A stretch of 64,000 bases of DNA from Halichondria panicea. Its lineage: Eukaryota; Porifera; Demospongiae; Suberitida; Halichondriidae. Below the pieces are notes generated by a model, which did no database searches, was not told the DNA's origin, and worked only from the letters and a program-made list of their open reading frames with translations. The stretch is from contig NC_087378.1 in the NCBI RefSeq assembly GCF_963675165.1, forward strand, positions 1,667,525 to 1,731,524, read 5' to 3'. A program made the translations under genes and the position numbers. Of the stretch, positions 1 to 9,689 are shown one piece after another; positions within the stretch are counted from its first letter, which is position 1, and every line of letters begins with the position of its first letter.

Positions 1-123
1 AACCAATGTGTACAAAACCTCTCACACAGGTTTTGTCCCTAAGGAGGTTTTTTTTTACTACATTTGTTATGATATTGAAAGCCTTGTGAAAATGGTCATC
101 AATCGCTTTTCTGATCTGCTGCA

Positions 124-2622
124 GTGAATCTCTTTGACTTAGGCATAGACATTAGGCTGATTGAGAACAATGCAGTTGTTGGTAGCCAGATCGCTGTGGA
201 GCTGGCTAGAGTGCGTGGAAGAAGAACTAGACCAAGAAGAAGGAAAGATATGACTCGAAACGGTCAACCTGTTGTTATCGGAGCATCTATTCTCGACTCT
301 ACTGCCAAAGTGACTTCACCAGTTATAAAAGTTAGTTCCTTACACACATACTGATATATACCTACATGTACTGTATGTAACGGTTGCTGGTATAGCTACA
401 ATCACTTTGTTGGGTGGTCTTGATAATTTTATCATTACTTCGCTCATAATTATGATATCTGCTTTATAGAGGGAGGGCACAAACCTGGGCAGCCTCGTGC
501 AAACATATGGAGGTGTGGGGCGGAATATTGCAGAGTGCATGTCAAGACTAGACACTCCACCCATCTTCATCTCCTCCCTCGGGAAGGATCCCAATGGACT
601 GACACTTTCACAGCACCTCACACAACTTAAAATTGTAAGTCTAACTCTGTACGCTTGGTGTTCAGCAACTACCACCATGTACATATCGTACACTCGACAT
701 AAGGACTGCCATAATCTTATGTGTAATTCATCACTGAGTCTAATTCATCACTGTCTCTTTTGTCCAGCCACTGGACGGTATATATGAATGCAGTCATTTA
801 CCCACTGCCAGCTACTGTATCGTGTTGGACCACCAAGGAGAGGTGTACTGTGCTGTAGGGGACATGAGCATCAACAACAGTATCACAGTTGACTGGGTAC
901 GTATGATCTACTGCTAGGTACATGCAGTGTAAGGTTTACTATTAGATCACTTTTGATCGTGCATGTATGTAGCATTATTAAGTACATGTATGTATTTTGT
1001 TATTTTCCCCATGAACACAGTTGTAAGTAGCCTCAGTTGGATTTGTGCTAGAGGATTCTTTGTCTAACACAAAGTTTATATTTCTCTGCAGGTGAGTCAG
1101 TTCACAGAGGTCCTAACTAAAGCCCCTCTAGTCTGCTTGGATGGGAATTTTCCCTCTGATACAATCAAGTTTGTGTGTGAGGTCTGCTCAGATGCTGGAA
1201 CACCAGGTGACCAACTTGCATAGCTACATGCACGTATATGTATGTATAGTTTTAATCAACCTGGAAGTTGTCTCTTAAATTATGCAGATACGGTACTTGC
1301 TTAGGGCTAACTGGTATTATTGGCTAACTGGTATTATGCCCCTCAGTTTGGTATGAGCCTACATGCGTGGACAAAGCTATTAAGCCCATTGAAGCCGACT
1401 GCCTCTCAAAGATCACATACAGTTCACCTAACCTGATTGAATTGAGAAACATGTACAACGCTTTAACTGGCGAGTCTACGTGTCTCCAATTATCTTCTGG
1501 TAAGTGAATGTCATGGGAACACTGTAGTTGCTGGTATGATGTGCATTAGTATACAGTTCAAAAAACTTGTAGTGTACATATACATATCATGTGTTTAGAC
1601 TGTGCAGTGCCTGCCTTGTTTTCCCATACCAATACTTTTATGTTGCGTCCTGGTATTTGTACGTTTATTCAACACACCCACACACACCCACACACAACAT
1701 GTAACCCCATTCACAGAGCTAACTTTGGCTGAGAAGCTGACGGAGTGTTTGCACCTCATCCCTCCCCTCCTCACCCACGTCCCTAACCTCATTGTATCCC
1801 TCGGTCAAGATGGTGTTCTTGCATGCTCAGCAAAAGAAACTAGACACCTACACTACAGGGCAGCTGCCAAGGACCTACTTCCTGTGGGTGTGGTCAGTGT
1901 CACTGGCGCAGGAGACAGGTGAGACTCAGACTATAATATTATGTGATTATTAGACTAGTACTAGTTGATAAGATCTACATGGGAAGTAACATGGAAAGTA
2001 CATGGGAAAAGTGCCTCAGAGCAGGTATACTATGGGACTTAGTATACCTGCAAATTTACTTAGTATACCTAGTATTCCGTTGTCAAGTAATTGTATTGTA
2101 GTCAAGCGGTTTGCGATGCGCACTATAGTATCTAAATGAGTTAGACACTGTTTTGTCGGTCCATGTAATTTAGAAGCCCTCAGCCACTTGTAGTACCCTC
2201 GCTACGCTCGGGATACTAAATCAGTGCCTTTGGGCTTCTAAATCCCATAGACCCTCCAAAACAGTGTCTAACTATTATTTAGACCACCCCAAAACGTACG
2301 TCCTGAATATGTGTCGGGTATAGTCTAACAATGTAGAAATATCAACCAGCTTGTTATTTGTGATGTTTGCTCCATGTGCTGTTAACCTGAAAGATTCATA
2401 TCCAACGTACTATTACCTATTATTTTTATTTTCAGTTTTGTTGGTGCTACTATGGCGTGTCTGATTCGAGGATTTTCGTGGGATTTGTCTATCAAGGCTG
2501 GACTGAGGGCTGCCTTCCAATCTGTCACATCCCACTATGCTGTCTGCCCAAAACTGTCTCCTGAGAATGTAACCAAAGAATCTATACAGAAATGGGCTCC
2601 ATGGGAACCCACACAAATTTAG
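124..2622 (+). CDS. Pseudouridine-metabolising enzyme: end of glycosidase domain plus PfkB-type pseudouridine kinase (5' partial)
   Basis: Exons read as about 124-330, 470-634, 768-896, 1092-1206, 1347-1499, 1717-1918 and 2436-2622, all GT-AG and phase-consistent. The first exon encodes DIRLIENNAVVGSQIAVEL, which resembles the C-terminal end of the pseudouridine-5'-phosphate glycosidase (IndA-like) domain; the rest is a PfkB sugar-kinase fold. Visible PfkB marks are QTYGGVGRNIAECMSRL near the substrate/lid region, VWYEPT, and the catalytic VTGAGDSFVGAT motif, which is assembled across the last splice junction (GGAGACAG|TTTT) and contains the catalytic Asp. Known family role: the kinase phosphorylates pseudouridine and the glycosidase splits the product to uracil and ribose 5-phosphate; animals often have the two fused. 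The glycosidase body must lie before the window. Bases 1-123 look like intron ending in CAG. Other PfkB sugar kinases are possible if the fusion reading is wrong. Confidence 0.8.
2131..2282. repeat. Inverted-repeat (MITE-like) hairpin in an intron
   Basis: Arms at 2132-2154 (TAAATGAGTTAGACACTG...) and 2256-2281 pair with each other. An inner pair lies at 2168-2181 (TAATTTAGAAGCCC) and 2232-2243. It sits in the last intron of the pseudouridine kinase gene. No coding capacity is seen. Confidence 0.6.
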
Positions 2623-3053
2623 AAAAATTATCATTTATTTTTGACATTAATTTGATAATAATATTTATTCCCACCTCTTTCAATCTGTGATGAGATTTTA
2701 TTTTGTTTGGGGTGACTATTATACATGTATAAGAATTTGAAGAATGCAACCCTCAATTATAGAGCAATGCAAGCTCACTGCATGCAGCTAGACTAGATCC
2801 TCCCCCTTTTTCAGTTTATAACTTTTTATACCACCCAACCTTGCTCAGAAAAGGCAATTCAAATGTTGAAATCAAAATTAATTATGAAAACAGACAACAC
2901 AACGTCATCAGTAAAGTAAACACATATAATGGATAGCCTACACAGACAAGCAACACATAAATACATACTACAATATTGCAACTAGGAAACAACAATAATA
3001 TGGCTTCCAGGAAAGTATCATAATTATGTATCAGAGAGAAAGTCTGTCACTTG
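2623..3053. other. Convergent intergenic/3' UTR region
   Basis: Lies between the stop codons of the pseudouridine kinase (+) and the transgelin-like gene (-). It is AT-rich with no credible ORF or repeat and probably holds both 3' UTRs. Confidence 0.5.
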
Positions 3054-3626
3054 TCATTTCATAATTTGACGTTGTGTGCCATAAGCGGTCATTCCTGCCT
3101 GGTTGGCTCCTCTGTTTGTACCCATCTGCAGACCAATCACACTGGAACTGGCTCGCTTTTGCTCTTCGGTGTCATGACGACGTACATTCTTCTCTGCTTC
3201 TTTCGGACCGAGCGTAGTAGCCCCTTTGAAGCCTTTCTTGCTAGCCACTCTACCCAGAGCGTGAATGGCCGTTATTACTTGTGGCATGTTCTGATTTTCG
3301 TACAGGTCCACTGTTTGAAAAGAGTCGGATCTTGGAAGGCCGTAAGTTTCTGCTGAAGACAGGAAATTTCCAATGTTTTCCATCATTTTGAAGGCCATTT
3401 TGTTGGTGTTGATTTTCTTCACAGAGCCTGGTTTCAGCTTGTTGATAGCTTTGCAGAGGTACACACCATCCTTCAGAGCTTCATGGAAACTGCCACCAGG
3501 GAAAGATTCTCCAACTACCGACTGTAGCCAAACCCTTGCTTGTCTTTCTAAATCAGAATCATACTTGCTGTCTTGCTTCTGCTTTAGTTCTGCAGTCATT
3601 CCATAACCAGTTGGTCTAGCAGCCAT
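3054..3626 (-). CDS. Transgelin/calponin-like actin-binding protein
   Basis: A single uninterrupted 190-residue reading frame starting MAARPTGYGM. Residues about 25-130 form a calponin-homology (CH) domain, with DLERQARVWLQSVVG, DGVYLCKAINKLKPGSVKKI and FKMMENIGNFLSSAETYGL as typical landmarks. Residues about 165-188 are one calponin-like repeat beginning GLQMGTNRGANQAGM. Length and layout (one CH domain plus one CLIK repeat) match transgelin/SM22/muscle protein 20 rather than calponin proper, which has three repeats. Expected role: binds and bundles F-actin in contractile cells. The lack of introns is unusual for this window, so it may be an old retrocopy or an intron-loss case. It is head-to-head with APC10, 203 nt between start codons. 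Confidence 0.92.
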   Translation of the reverse strand: MAARPTGYGMTAELKQKQDSKYDSDLERQARVWLQSVVGESFPGGSFHEALKDGVYLCKAINKLKPGSVKKINTNKMAFKMMENIGNFLSSAETYGLPRSDSFQTVDLYENQNMPQVITAIHALGRVASKKGFKGATTLGPKEAEKNVRRHDTEEQKRASSSVIGLQMGTNRGANQAGMTAYGTQRQIMK

Positions 3627-3829
3627 GTTGCGTTGTTGTGAGCGCTTGCTTGCAGCTAGCTAGCTTGAGAAAAGGAGATAAAATTAAATGACTCTGCCGG
3701 TCCCGGCCCCTTAGCCTTAGATGGGCGTGACTGTCTCTCCCATTGATGACTGCCACACCCATCAATTTAGAGGAAAAATGATCACTAGCCTCCACCCACC
3801 TGGTAAGAGAAGAGAATCAGAATTCAAGG

Positions 3830-4769
3830 ATGGATATGGATAGTCCTGATCTTGAGTTTCCCCATATTCAAAACTTGTTTGCAGACAGAGGGAGCATTGA
3901 GGAATTGGACTCTAAATCAGGACATGCCATTGAGATAGGAACTCAAGCAGTGTGGTCAGTGTCTTCCTGCAAGTCTGGGTACGGAGTAACACATCTCCGA
4001 GATAATTCGATGGAAACCTACTGGCAGTAAGACTTGTGATAGTTGAATTTAAAAACCAGTGTTTTAATAGGTCTGATGGTGCCCAGCCACATCTTATCAA
4101 TATTGAATTTACAAGGAAAACTGCGATTAGGGTATGATTTTGATATGTCATTTGTATTATGTACTGTTTGTACACAGACTATAAAAGTGTTTGCTGACTA
4201 CAAGCTAGATGAAAGTTACACTCCCAGCAAGATATTTGTAAGATGTGGAACCAACTTTCATGATCTTCAGGTTTGCTTAATTAAGTATTCATGTTCCCAA
4301 CTATCCCATTGCACAGAAAATAACGACAGTTGACTTAGAAGAGCCTGAAGGTTGGGTGGATATTGACATACTGGATGAGAATGAACAGTGAGTGCAATAC
4401 ATATAAGATTATGGCCTATAAATTGCTTATGTGCCCTAGACTAGGGCCTAGTTATCAAGGCTATGTTTATATGTAACCCAGCTCCTTAGGCAAACAATGT
4501 GTGTTGCAAGTGATATTCCTGTAGGCCTATAAAAGCATTTGTTTTTCAAGTGGCTGTATTAGCAAATCATCAAAATGGGAGAGACACTCACATACGACAA
4601 GTCAAGGTCTTTGAACCAAAGTGAGTTAAATTATTATTTAATTTATATATTGTACACGGTTTGATTTCACAGATGGTCATCAGAGAGCAGGACTAACACA
4701 GAAAAAGAGTTACTCAAAGACACAGACTTTCGGAGTATTGATTTCACATCTATGCTATGTTTAAGATAA
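3830..4769 (+). CDS. ANAPC10: Anaphase-promoting complex subunit 10 (DOC1)
   Basis: Six exons: 3830-4026, 4071-4131, 4178-4270, 4317-4387, 4525-4620 and 4673-4769, giving about 204 residues (human about 185). The DOC/galactose-binding-like domain is clear: [58 protein letters not shown] and [20 protein letters not shown]. These blocks are nearly identical to vertebrate APC10. Known role: with Cdc20/Cdh1 it forms the D-box co-receptor of the APC/C ubiquitin ligase. The start ATG gives [10 protein letters not shown] before the domain. The protein ends ...FTSMLCLR, so the usual terminal Ile-Arg tail that binds an APC3 TPR is Leu-Arg here. Confidence 0.93.
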
Positions 4770-5599
4770 TAATTAATTATGGCAATCAACGTTGACTTAT
4801 ACTCTCATTACACTCTTTCGTTCACATTTGATATCGTGTTTCTTTGTTTTCTGCTGCGAAATGTTTCCAGAATATTCATCAACATACATATAAGAGCTTG
4901 AAGAAGTATAATTATGTTGAGCCATCAATAGATTCATATATAGTAGGAATAAATTGTTAACTGTAATACTGCCTTGATGGCTCAATGGTCTAGATCCTGT
5001 GCTGGCGCTGGAAAGATAGGCAGGATCAATCAAGTCTCAGCTATTGTAGTCTATGTAAAAAAACGGTCAACAGTCCATATTTATTTTATCTAACATCAAC
5101 AGGAATCTGACTGGACGATGTAACACACGACAACAAACATTACAAGCACAACGACAAAATGCAATAAAATTAAAGCCAAATGCCAGAACCACACACGCGC
5201 ACACACACACACAATTAAATGCAGAAATTTAGTGTCCGCAAATAGATATCACGGTAGCCTCGGGAACAGTGCCGTCTCCATACACCATTTACACCACACA
5301 GCTGCTGCTGGAACCACCAGATTTAACATGGAACACACAATCGTATTACTGCATTGTACTGCATACCAGCTGCCAACTGCAGAACAGTTGAACACAAGTC
5401 ATTTTTGAAACAACAAAATAATTGCTACCATGTGAAATTATACAAGAATGCAAAACACACGTATAATTATATGCAATGTTTCTAATTATATGTACAATAC
5501 ACAGTACATTGGGTAGGCAATACGGGGAATACCAGCAAGTTCTTACATAGAAATTAACAGCAACAGCATAAACAGTTGAGCATAGCGTCCTCAGAGAAA
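4770..5599. other. Convergent 3' UTR/intergenic region
   Basis: Between the APC10 stop (+) and the SR-protein stop (-). AT-rich with a short CA tract near 5197-5212. A minus-strand AATAAA-like signal near 5077-5085 would suit the 3' end of the SR-protein transcript. No supported gene. Confidence 0.5.
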
Positions 5600-6321
5600 C
5601 TAGGGACTTCGAGAATCAGGAGATCGAGATCGAGATTTCTTGTCTCTGGGAGGGGACCTCCCGTCAGGGGAACAAGATCTTTTATCTTTGGAAAAGGACC
5701 TCTTCCTCTCTGGAGAACGTGAACGGGACTTAGAAGAATCCTTCGAGTAAGACCTTCTTTTCCTGTCTGGGCTATAGGATTTCTTACGTCTTCTGGGGGA
5801 GCGGCTTCGAGACCGAGACCTCCTGCAAAAATTATGTGATAAATATAGTGCAAAAAATTGCCAACTCACCCCTTAGGAACGTACGCACGCCCATAGCGGA
5901 CCTGGGGGGGCTCAGCAGGTCGACCATAGCGAGCTGTCTGCACTCTCATTTCACGTCCTTCTAGCACATGCCCATCCATTCTGTCCATCGCATCTTCAGC
6001 ATCACGACGTTCAACGAATCTAACAAATGCGAATCCTCTGGAATCTTTTGTGTAGCGATCTCGAGGGATATAAATGTCTCCAACTTCTCCGAATTTCTCA
6101 AACATAGGAAGCAAATCCTCCGCAGTGATTTTGTACGACAGGTTGTCCACCTTCAAGCTGACCATCCCTTCAATGTTGGGAGGGCGACGGTTGCTAAGAC
6201 GACTGTCACGATTATCAGAATTGTCACGGCCTGTGCCTCTGTCACGACCTCTATCACGGCTTCGGCTGCGACTCCTACTACGACTGTAGCTCCTGCTCCG
6301 TCTCCTGTATCTTCCACTCAT
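5600..6321 (-). CDS. SC35/SRSF2-like SR splicing factor with N- and C-terminal RS domains
   Basis: Two exons on the minus strand, 6321-5870 and 5822-5600, joined across a 47-nt GT-AG intron (AAGGG|GTGAGT ... TTGCAG|GAGG). Residues 1-27 are an RS-rich extension ([20 protein letters not shown]). An RRM follows at about residues 50-130 with [17 protein letters not shown] (RNP2 region) and SRGFAFVRF (RNP1), preceding a C-terminal RS tail rich in [12 protein letters not shown] and [10 protein letters not shown]. The RRM matches SRSF2/SC35 closely ([29 protein letters not shown]). Known role: exon recognition and constitutive/alternative splicing in nuclear speckles. Human SRSF2 has no N-terminal RS extension; the RS-RRM-RS layout is more like TRA2 or plant SCL proteins. 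Confidence 0.88.
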
Positions 6322-6633
6322 GATTGGAGAGACTTTATGGTTTTGGGAGGGCTACATGGGTGGATGGGGGGAGACCACATGGTGCAAAATTAGGGAGATT
6401 TCAGGTTGGTTTACTGATAAATCATTAAATCAACCATATTACAATCAAGGTACAGATATAACTTACATTTTAGGAGAGCTAGGTTTAATACGGAGGGTCT
6501 AAGGACTTGAAGTAGAGCTTTTCTTTTAGATGCACACCCAGCACTTCGCTCTTCTTTGAGTTTCTACCGATTGCGCATGTGCGTACAAAACCAAAAGGGG
6601 CATGGCTTGTTCTACTCTGAACTTGTAAAAAAG
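6322..6633. promoter_or_regulatory. Probable bidirectional promoter, SR protein / FKBP11-like
   Basis: 312 nt separate the two divergent start codons and must hold both 5' UTRs and both promoters. A TTGCGCATGTGCGT segment near 6569-6582 resembles an NRF1-type GCGCATGCGC site, common in housekeeping promoters. The promoter role is inferred from position. Confidence 0.4.
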
Positions 6634-7580
6634 ATGGAGAAAAAGTTTTTGTTCTGCTTCTTCCTTTTACTGTCCTATGCTGCAGTTGACACTGCTGCAG
6701 CCAAGAAGACCAAGAAATTAAAGATCACTACAGAGGTGTGCAATCATTATTATAATTATGTATCTACCGTATTTACGTTAATACTGTACTATTCTCTTCA
6801 GTCCAAACCCTCTGATTGCTCTGTAGTGGCTGAGCCTGGAGATACATTAGTGGTTCACTATACAGTAAGTGTTTACATTTTGCGAATGTACTGTAGCGTG
6901 CTTGACTGCTTGTATGACAGGAAATCAGTTTTCTATGACGCATACAGGGAAGTCTTGAGAATGGACAAGTGTTTGACAGCTCCCTTGAGCGTGATCCCTT
7001 CCCCGTCACATTAGGAGCTGGGCAAGTCATTCAAGGTATGGTCCACACATAATCCCTAGCAGTAACTAGCCTAGTGCACACACTGTTAAGCATACCGGTA
7101 AATAGCCAATATGTGGCATGTTCATTGAATTAACACCGCTTGTGATACATTAGGTTGGGATGAAGGTCTTGTAGGCATGTGTCAAGGGTAAGTGCTACTT
7201 ACTGTCGAATGCGTATGATTACATGTACAATGTATATGAATGTTTACAGGGAAGTGAGAAAGCTCGTTATTCCACCCCACCTTGGCTATGGAGATACTGG
7301 TGCCCAAAATGTCATTCCAGGTTAAATGCTTAATACATCACGACTGTACTAATGTTACCTACTTACAGGTGGAGCCACTTTGTTGTTCACTGTGGAGCTC
7401 ATTGAACTACAGAAGAAACCACTTGTGAAACTACCCAATTCCCAGTTATGGTTCTACCTTGGAATAGCCGGCATAATTGGATTGTTAGGATACGAGCTGT
7501 ATAAAAGAGTAACTAACAAAGAGGAGGACAAGGAAAAAAATACACCTTCAAAGAGAAAGGGAAACAAAAAGAAGAAATAA
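6634..7580 (+). CDS. ER membrane-anchored FKBP-type peptidyl-prolyl isomerase, FKBP11-like
   Basis: Six exons: 6634-6735, 6802-6864, 6948-7035, 7154-7187, 7250-7320 and 7369-7580. The protein begins with a signal peptide (MEKKFLFCFFLLLSYAAV). It carries one FKBP domain: VVHYT, GSLENGQVFDSSLERDPFPV, LGAGQVIQGWDEGLVGMCQG, IPPHLGYGDTGA and FTVELIEL. A C-terminal membrane segment (LWFYLGIAGIIGLLGYELY) and a lysine-rich tail ending GNKKKK follow, which is the FKBP11 architecture. The key active-site positions (Tyr of HYT, FD pair, VIxGW Trp, LGYG Tyr, FTVEL Phe) are all present, so it should be catalytically active; mammalian FKBP11 lacks the Trp. Expected role: prolyl isomerisation of secretory proteins in the ER. 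Its last exon is partly duplicated at 9092-9417. Confidence 0.9.
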
Positions 7581-7631
7581 CTCGTGATAATTTATACACA
7601 GACAGAGATTTGTATATTAAATATTGAATAA

Positions 7632-8816
7632 TTATTTTGTCTGATTGAACTTGTCATCTTGTTGGTTGGGAAGAGGGCGGTTGGCTAGCCAAGCTACATA
7701 AGTGTTCCAAAATAGTGAGATAATGTTTAAAAAGTTCACTCTGAACTTGAGAGGTATGAAATAAAAGTTCACGACCTGAACAAATGGCCACAGCTTGTAG
7801 GAGGCAAACAGCAAATTGAAGTAATCCTGCAGAGTACAAAACAATTTCTTAAACTTCCACCACATCACTATAAAGGTATTAGGGTAGCCATGCAGCCTTG
7901 AGAAGTTGCACAGCTTATATGTAGGTAGCACCTACCCCTCTGAGTTTCTCCTTGACGTGTGAAATGCTCAAACTCTGAGAGAGTGCAAACAACGATAACA
8001 GTGAACCAACAAGAAGAGGGGCAAAAGCCACTTGATCCAGAAACACTTTCTTCAGAACTACTGCCGAGGTCGTAGATGGACCAAGATACTTGTCCAAAGT
8101 CAGAAACCACGTTCTCAAAACTGGACCCTTCGAAAGGGAAAATATGCACAATCATGCATGGCGTGAATATGATAAAGATTGCCTATATACCGTGAAACAG
8201 AGTCCAATTGCAGCCATTTTGGCTGTTCTCTGCAAGCTATACTGTTTCCATCTTCTTCCTTCCACACACGATTGTGCTATCACATCACCCAGACCACACA
8301 CAACACCTGCAATGAAGGGTACCAACATTCCGAATAAGGCCACACCAAACTAAGGATTTTCCGGGTCTTATTTTGTAGAATACAAAAAAAGAAACAAATG
8401 TCAGAGGTCATATTGGCCTTATGATCTAGCATAACGTAGTGATTTTTTGTGAATGTTTGTGGTTTTATAATGATGTTCATACACATACCCGTGTCTATTT
8501 TTGGGGCTTAAAAAGGCCTATGAAACATTTGGCCTAAGGGAAATACCCTGACCGTGCTTCCGTAATTTACTTTCCCACACAAATATAGTGTATCAACCGT
8601 GCAACCTCTCTATACAATTTGGCCCTTGATCATCGTCTTGCTCATAATAATATTATGGTCTACAAGAGTACACTAACTTAGCTAGTATAAAGGTATATAT
8701 ATACTGATGTTACCAGTGGTGATGGCTTGTGTTAAGAGTGGTCTTGAGTCAAGGATGGACACATATCCCTTCCAGATCCTCACAGCAATCCTCTGCAACA
8801 TCTTGCTAGAATGCAT
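7632..8816 (-). CDS. MPV17/PMP22-family membrane protein
   Basis: Four minus-strand exons, 8816-8714, 8306-8191, 8127-7936 and 7826-7632, total about 202 codons including the stop, close to the usual 175-205. The first exon reads RIWKGYVSILDSRPLLTQAI and splices (ACTG|GT) to TGVVCGLGDVIAQ, the family's GD(I/V)IAQ motif. Next come GPVLRTWFLTLDKYLG, KKVFLDQVAFAPLL, and the C-terminal signature WPFVQVVNFYFIPLKFR followed by FWNTYVAWLA. Four transmembrane helices are expected. Family members lie in the inner mitochondrial membrane (MPV17) or peroxisomes (PXMP2) and are proposed channels; the exact paralogue is not resolved. Either of two in-frame ATGs, 8816 or 8801, could be the start. The stop codon is only 51 nt from the FKBP11-like stop on the other strand. 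A dead duplicate lies at 9690-10795. Confidence 0.88.
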
Positions 8817-8991
8817 GGAGACACACCCACCCCATTGGCATTCGCACATGTCTACCCTCTATTATTGCCGCCCTTTATTAGTCAGTCCACTGTTCAATAT
8901 TGTACTGTCAAGGGTTCGTTTATAGGAACTGTACATGTACTGTACATGCACTCCTTATGTACCATGATAAAATATTATTCATGTAAAAAAA

Positions 8992-9070
8992 TAGATGGGC
9001 GTGCCTGTCCCCAGCCATAAAATGTTATGATGAAATGCCTTTTATGGCTGGGGACGGGCACGCCATCTAG
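8992..9070. repeat. Near-perfect hairpin/inverted repeat
   Basis: Arms 8992-9022 and 9038-9070 (AGATGGGCGTGCCTGTCCCC and its complement) flank a short loop, with A-rich tracts on both outer sides. It lies between the two copies of the segmental duplication. It is a small foldback element of unknown class. Confidence 0.75.
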
Positions 9071-9091
9071 TAAAAAAAAATGCACTAAATT

Positions 9092-9417
9092 GTGGCTAAT
9101 TGAACTACAGAAGAAACTACCGTAAGACCTCGATTTAAGGCGACCCCCTAAATATGTAACACTTGGACATTTCGCCCATATAGCACCATATAAATTCTTT
9201 TTCTTTGTGTACATTAAAACTCTACTTTCGCAAAACGTTATTATTTAAAAGTGTCGCCTTAAATCGAGGTTTTACGGTATCCAATTCCCAGTTTTGGTTA
9301 GATGTACCTGGAATATAGCCGGCATTAGTGCGAGTTGTATAAAAGAGTACCTAACAAGAGTACCTAACAAGAGGAGCTACAAAGAGAAAAGGAATGTTAA
9401 TTAACAATAAGAAGAAA
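9092..9417 (+). pseudogene. FKBP11-like last-exon fragment, disrupted
   Basis: Matches the final FKBP11-like exon from the codons for LIELQKK onward, then is interrupted by the element at 9118-9280. It resumes with CCAATTCCCAGTTTTGG and GCCGGCATTA, including an AAAGAGTACCTAACAAGAG duplication. Earlier exons are absent and the frame is broken, so it cannot encode a working protein. Confidence 0.8.
9118..9280. mobile_element. MITE, TIR family TACCGTAAGACCTCGATTTA
   Basis: Starts TACCGTAAGACCTCGATTTA and ends with the inverted form CTTAAATCGAGGTTTTACGG plus TA. No coding capacity. It splits the duplicated FKBP11 exon exactly where the first copy is continuous (AAACCACTTGTGAAACTACC in copy 1), so it inserted after the duplication. 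TA at both ends fits a Tc1/mariner-type TA target duplication. Confidence 0.8.
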
Positions 9418-9627
9418 TACCGTATAGCGGGTAATTTTCGGGGGACAAAATATTTGTGGTTCAGCAATATTGAGACATTTCGTGGGTAATATTTTCATGG
9501 TTGCTGCTTGCACTGCAGGTAAAGGTAGGCAAGGTCGCTTCATTCGTGGGTAAAATATTCGTGGTCACACCTCCAACCACGAAAACCACGAATATTTTGC
9601 CTCACAAAAATTACCCGCTATACGGTA
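9418..9627. mobile_element. MITE, TIR family TACCGTATAGCGGGTAATTT
   Basis: Starts TACCGTATAGCGGGTAATTT and ends with the complement AAATTACCCGCTATACGGTA. Internal inverted ATATTCGTGG/CCACGAATAT blocks are visible. A close relative lies at 46934-47119 with nearly the same internal sequence. It interrupts the duplicated 3' UTR; copy 1 has no insertion there. Non-autonomous, TA-flanked. Confidence 0.8.
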
Positions 9628-9689
9628 ACTGATGACAAAACTGTATAATTATACAGACAGAAATTTGGTATATAAAATTTACTAGGGAT

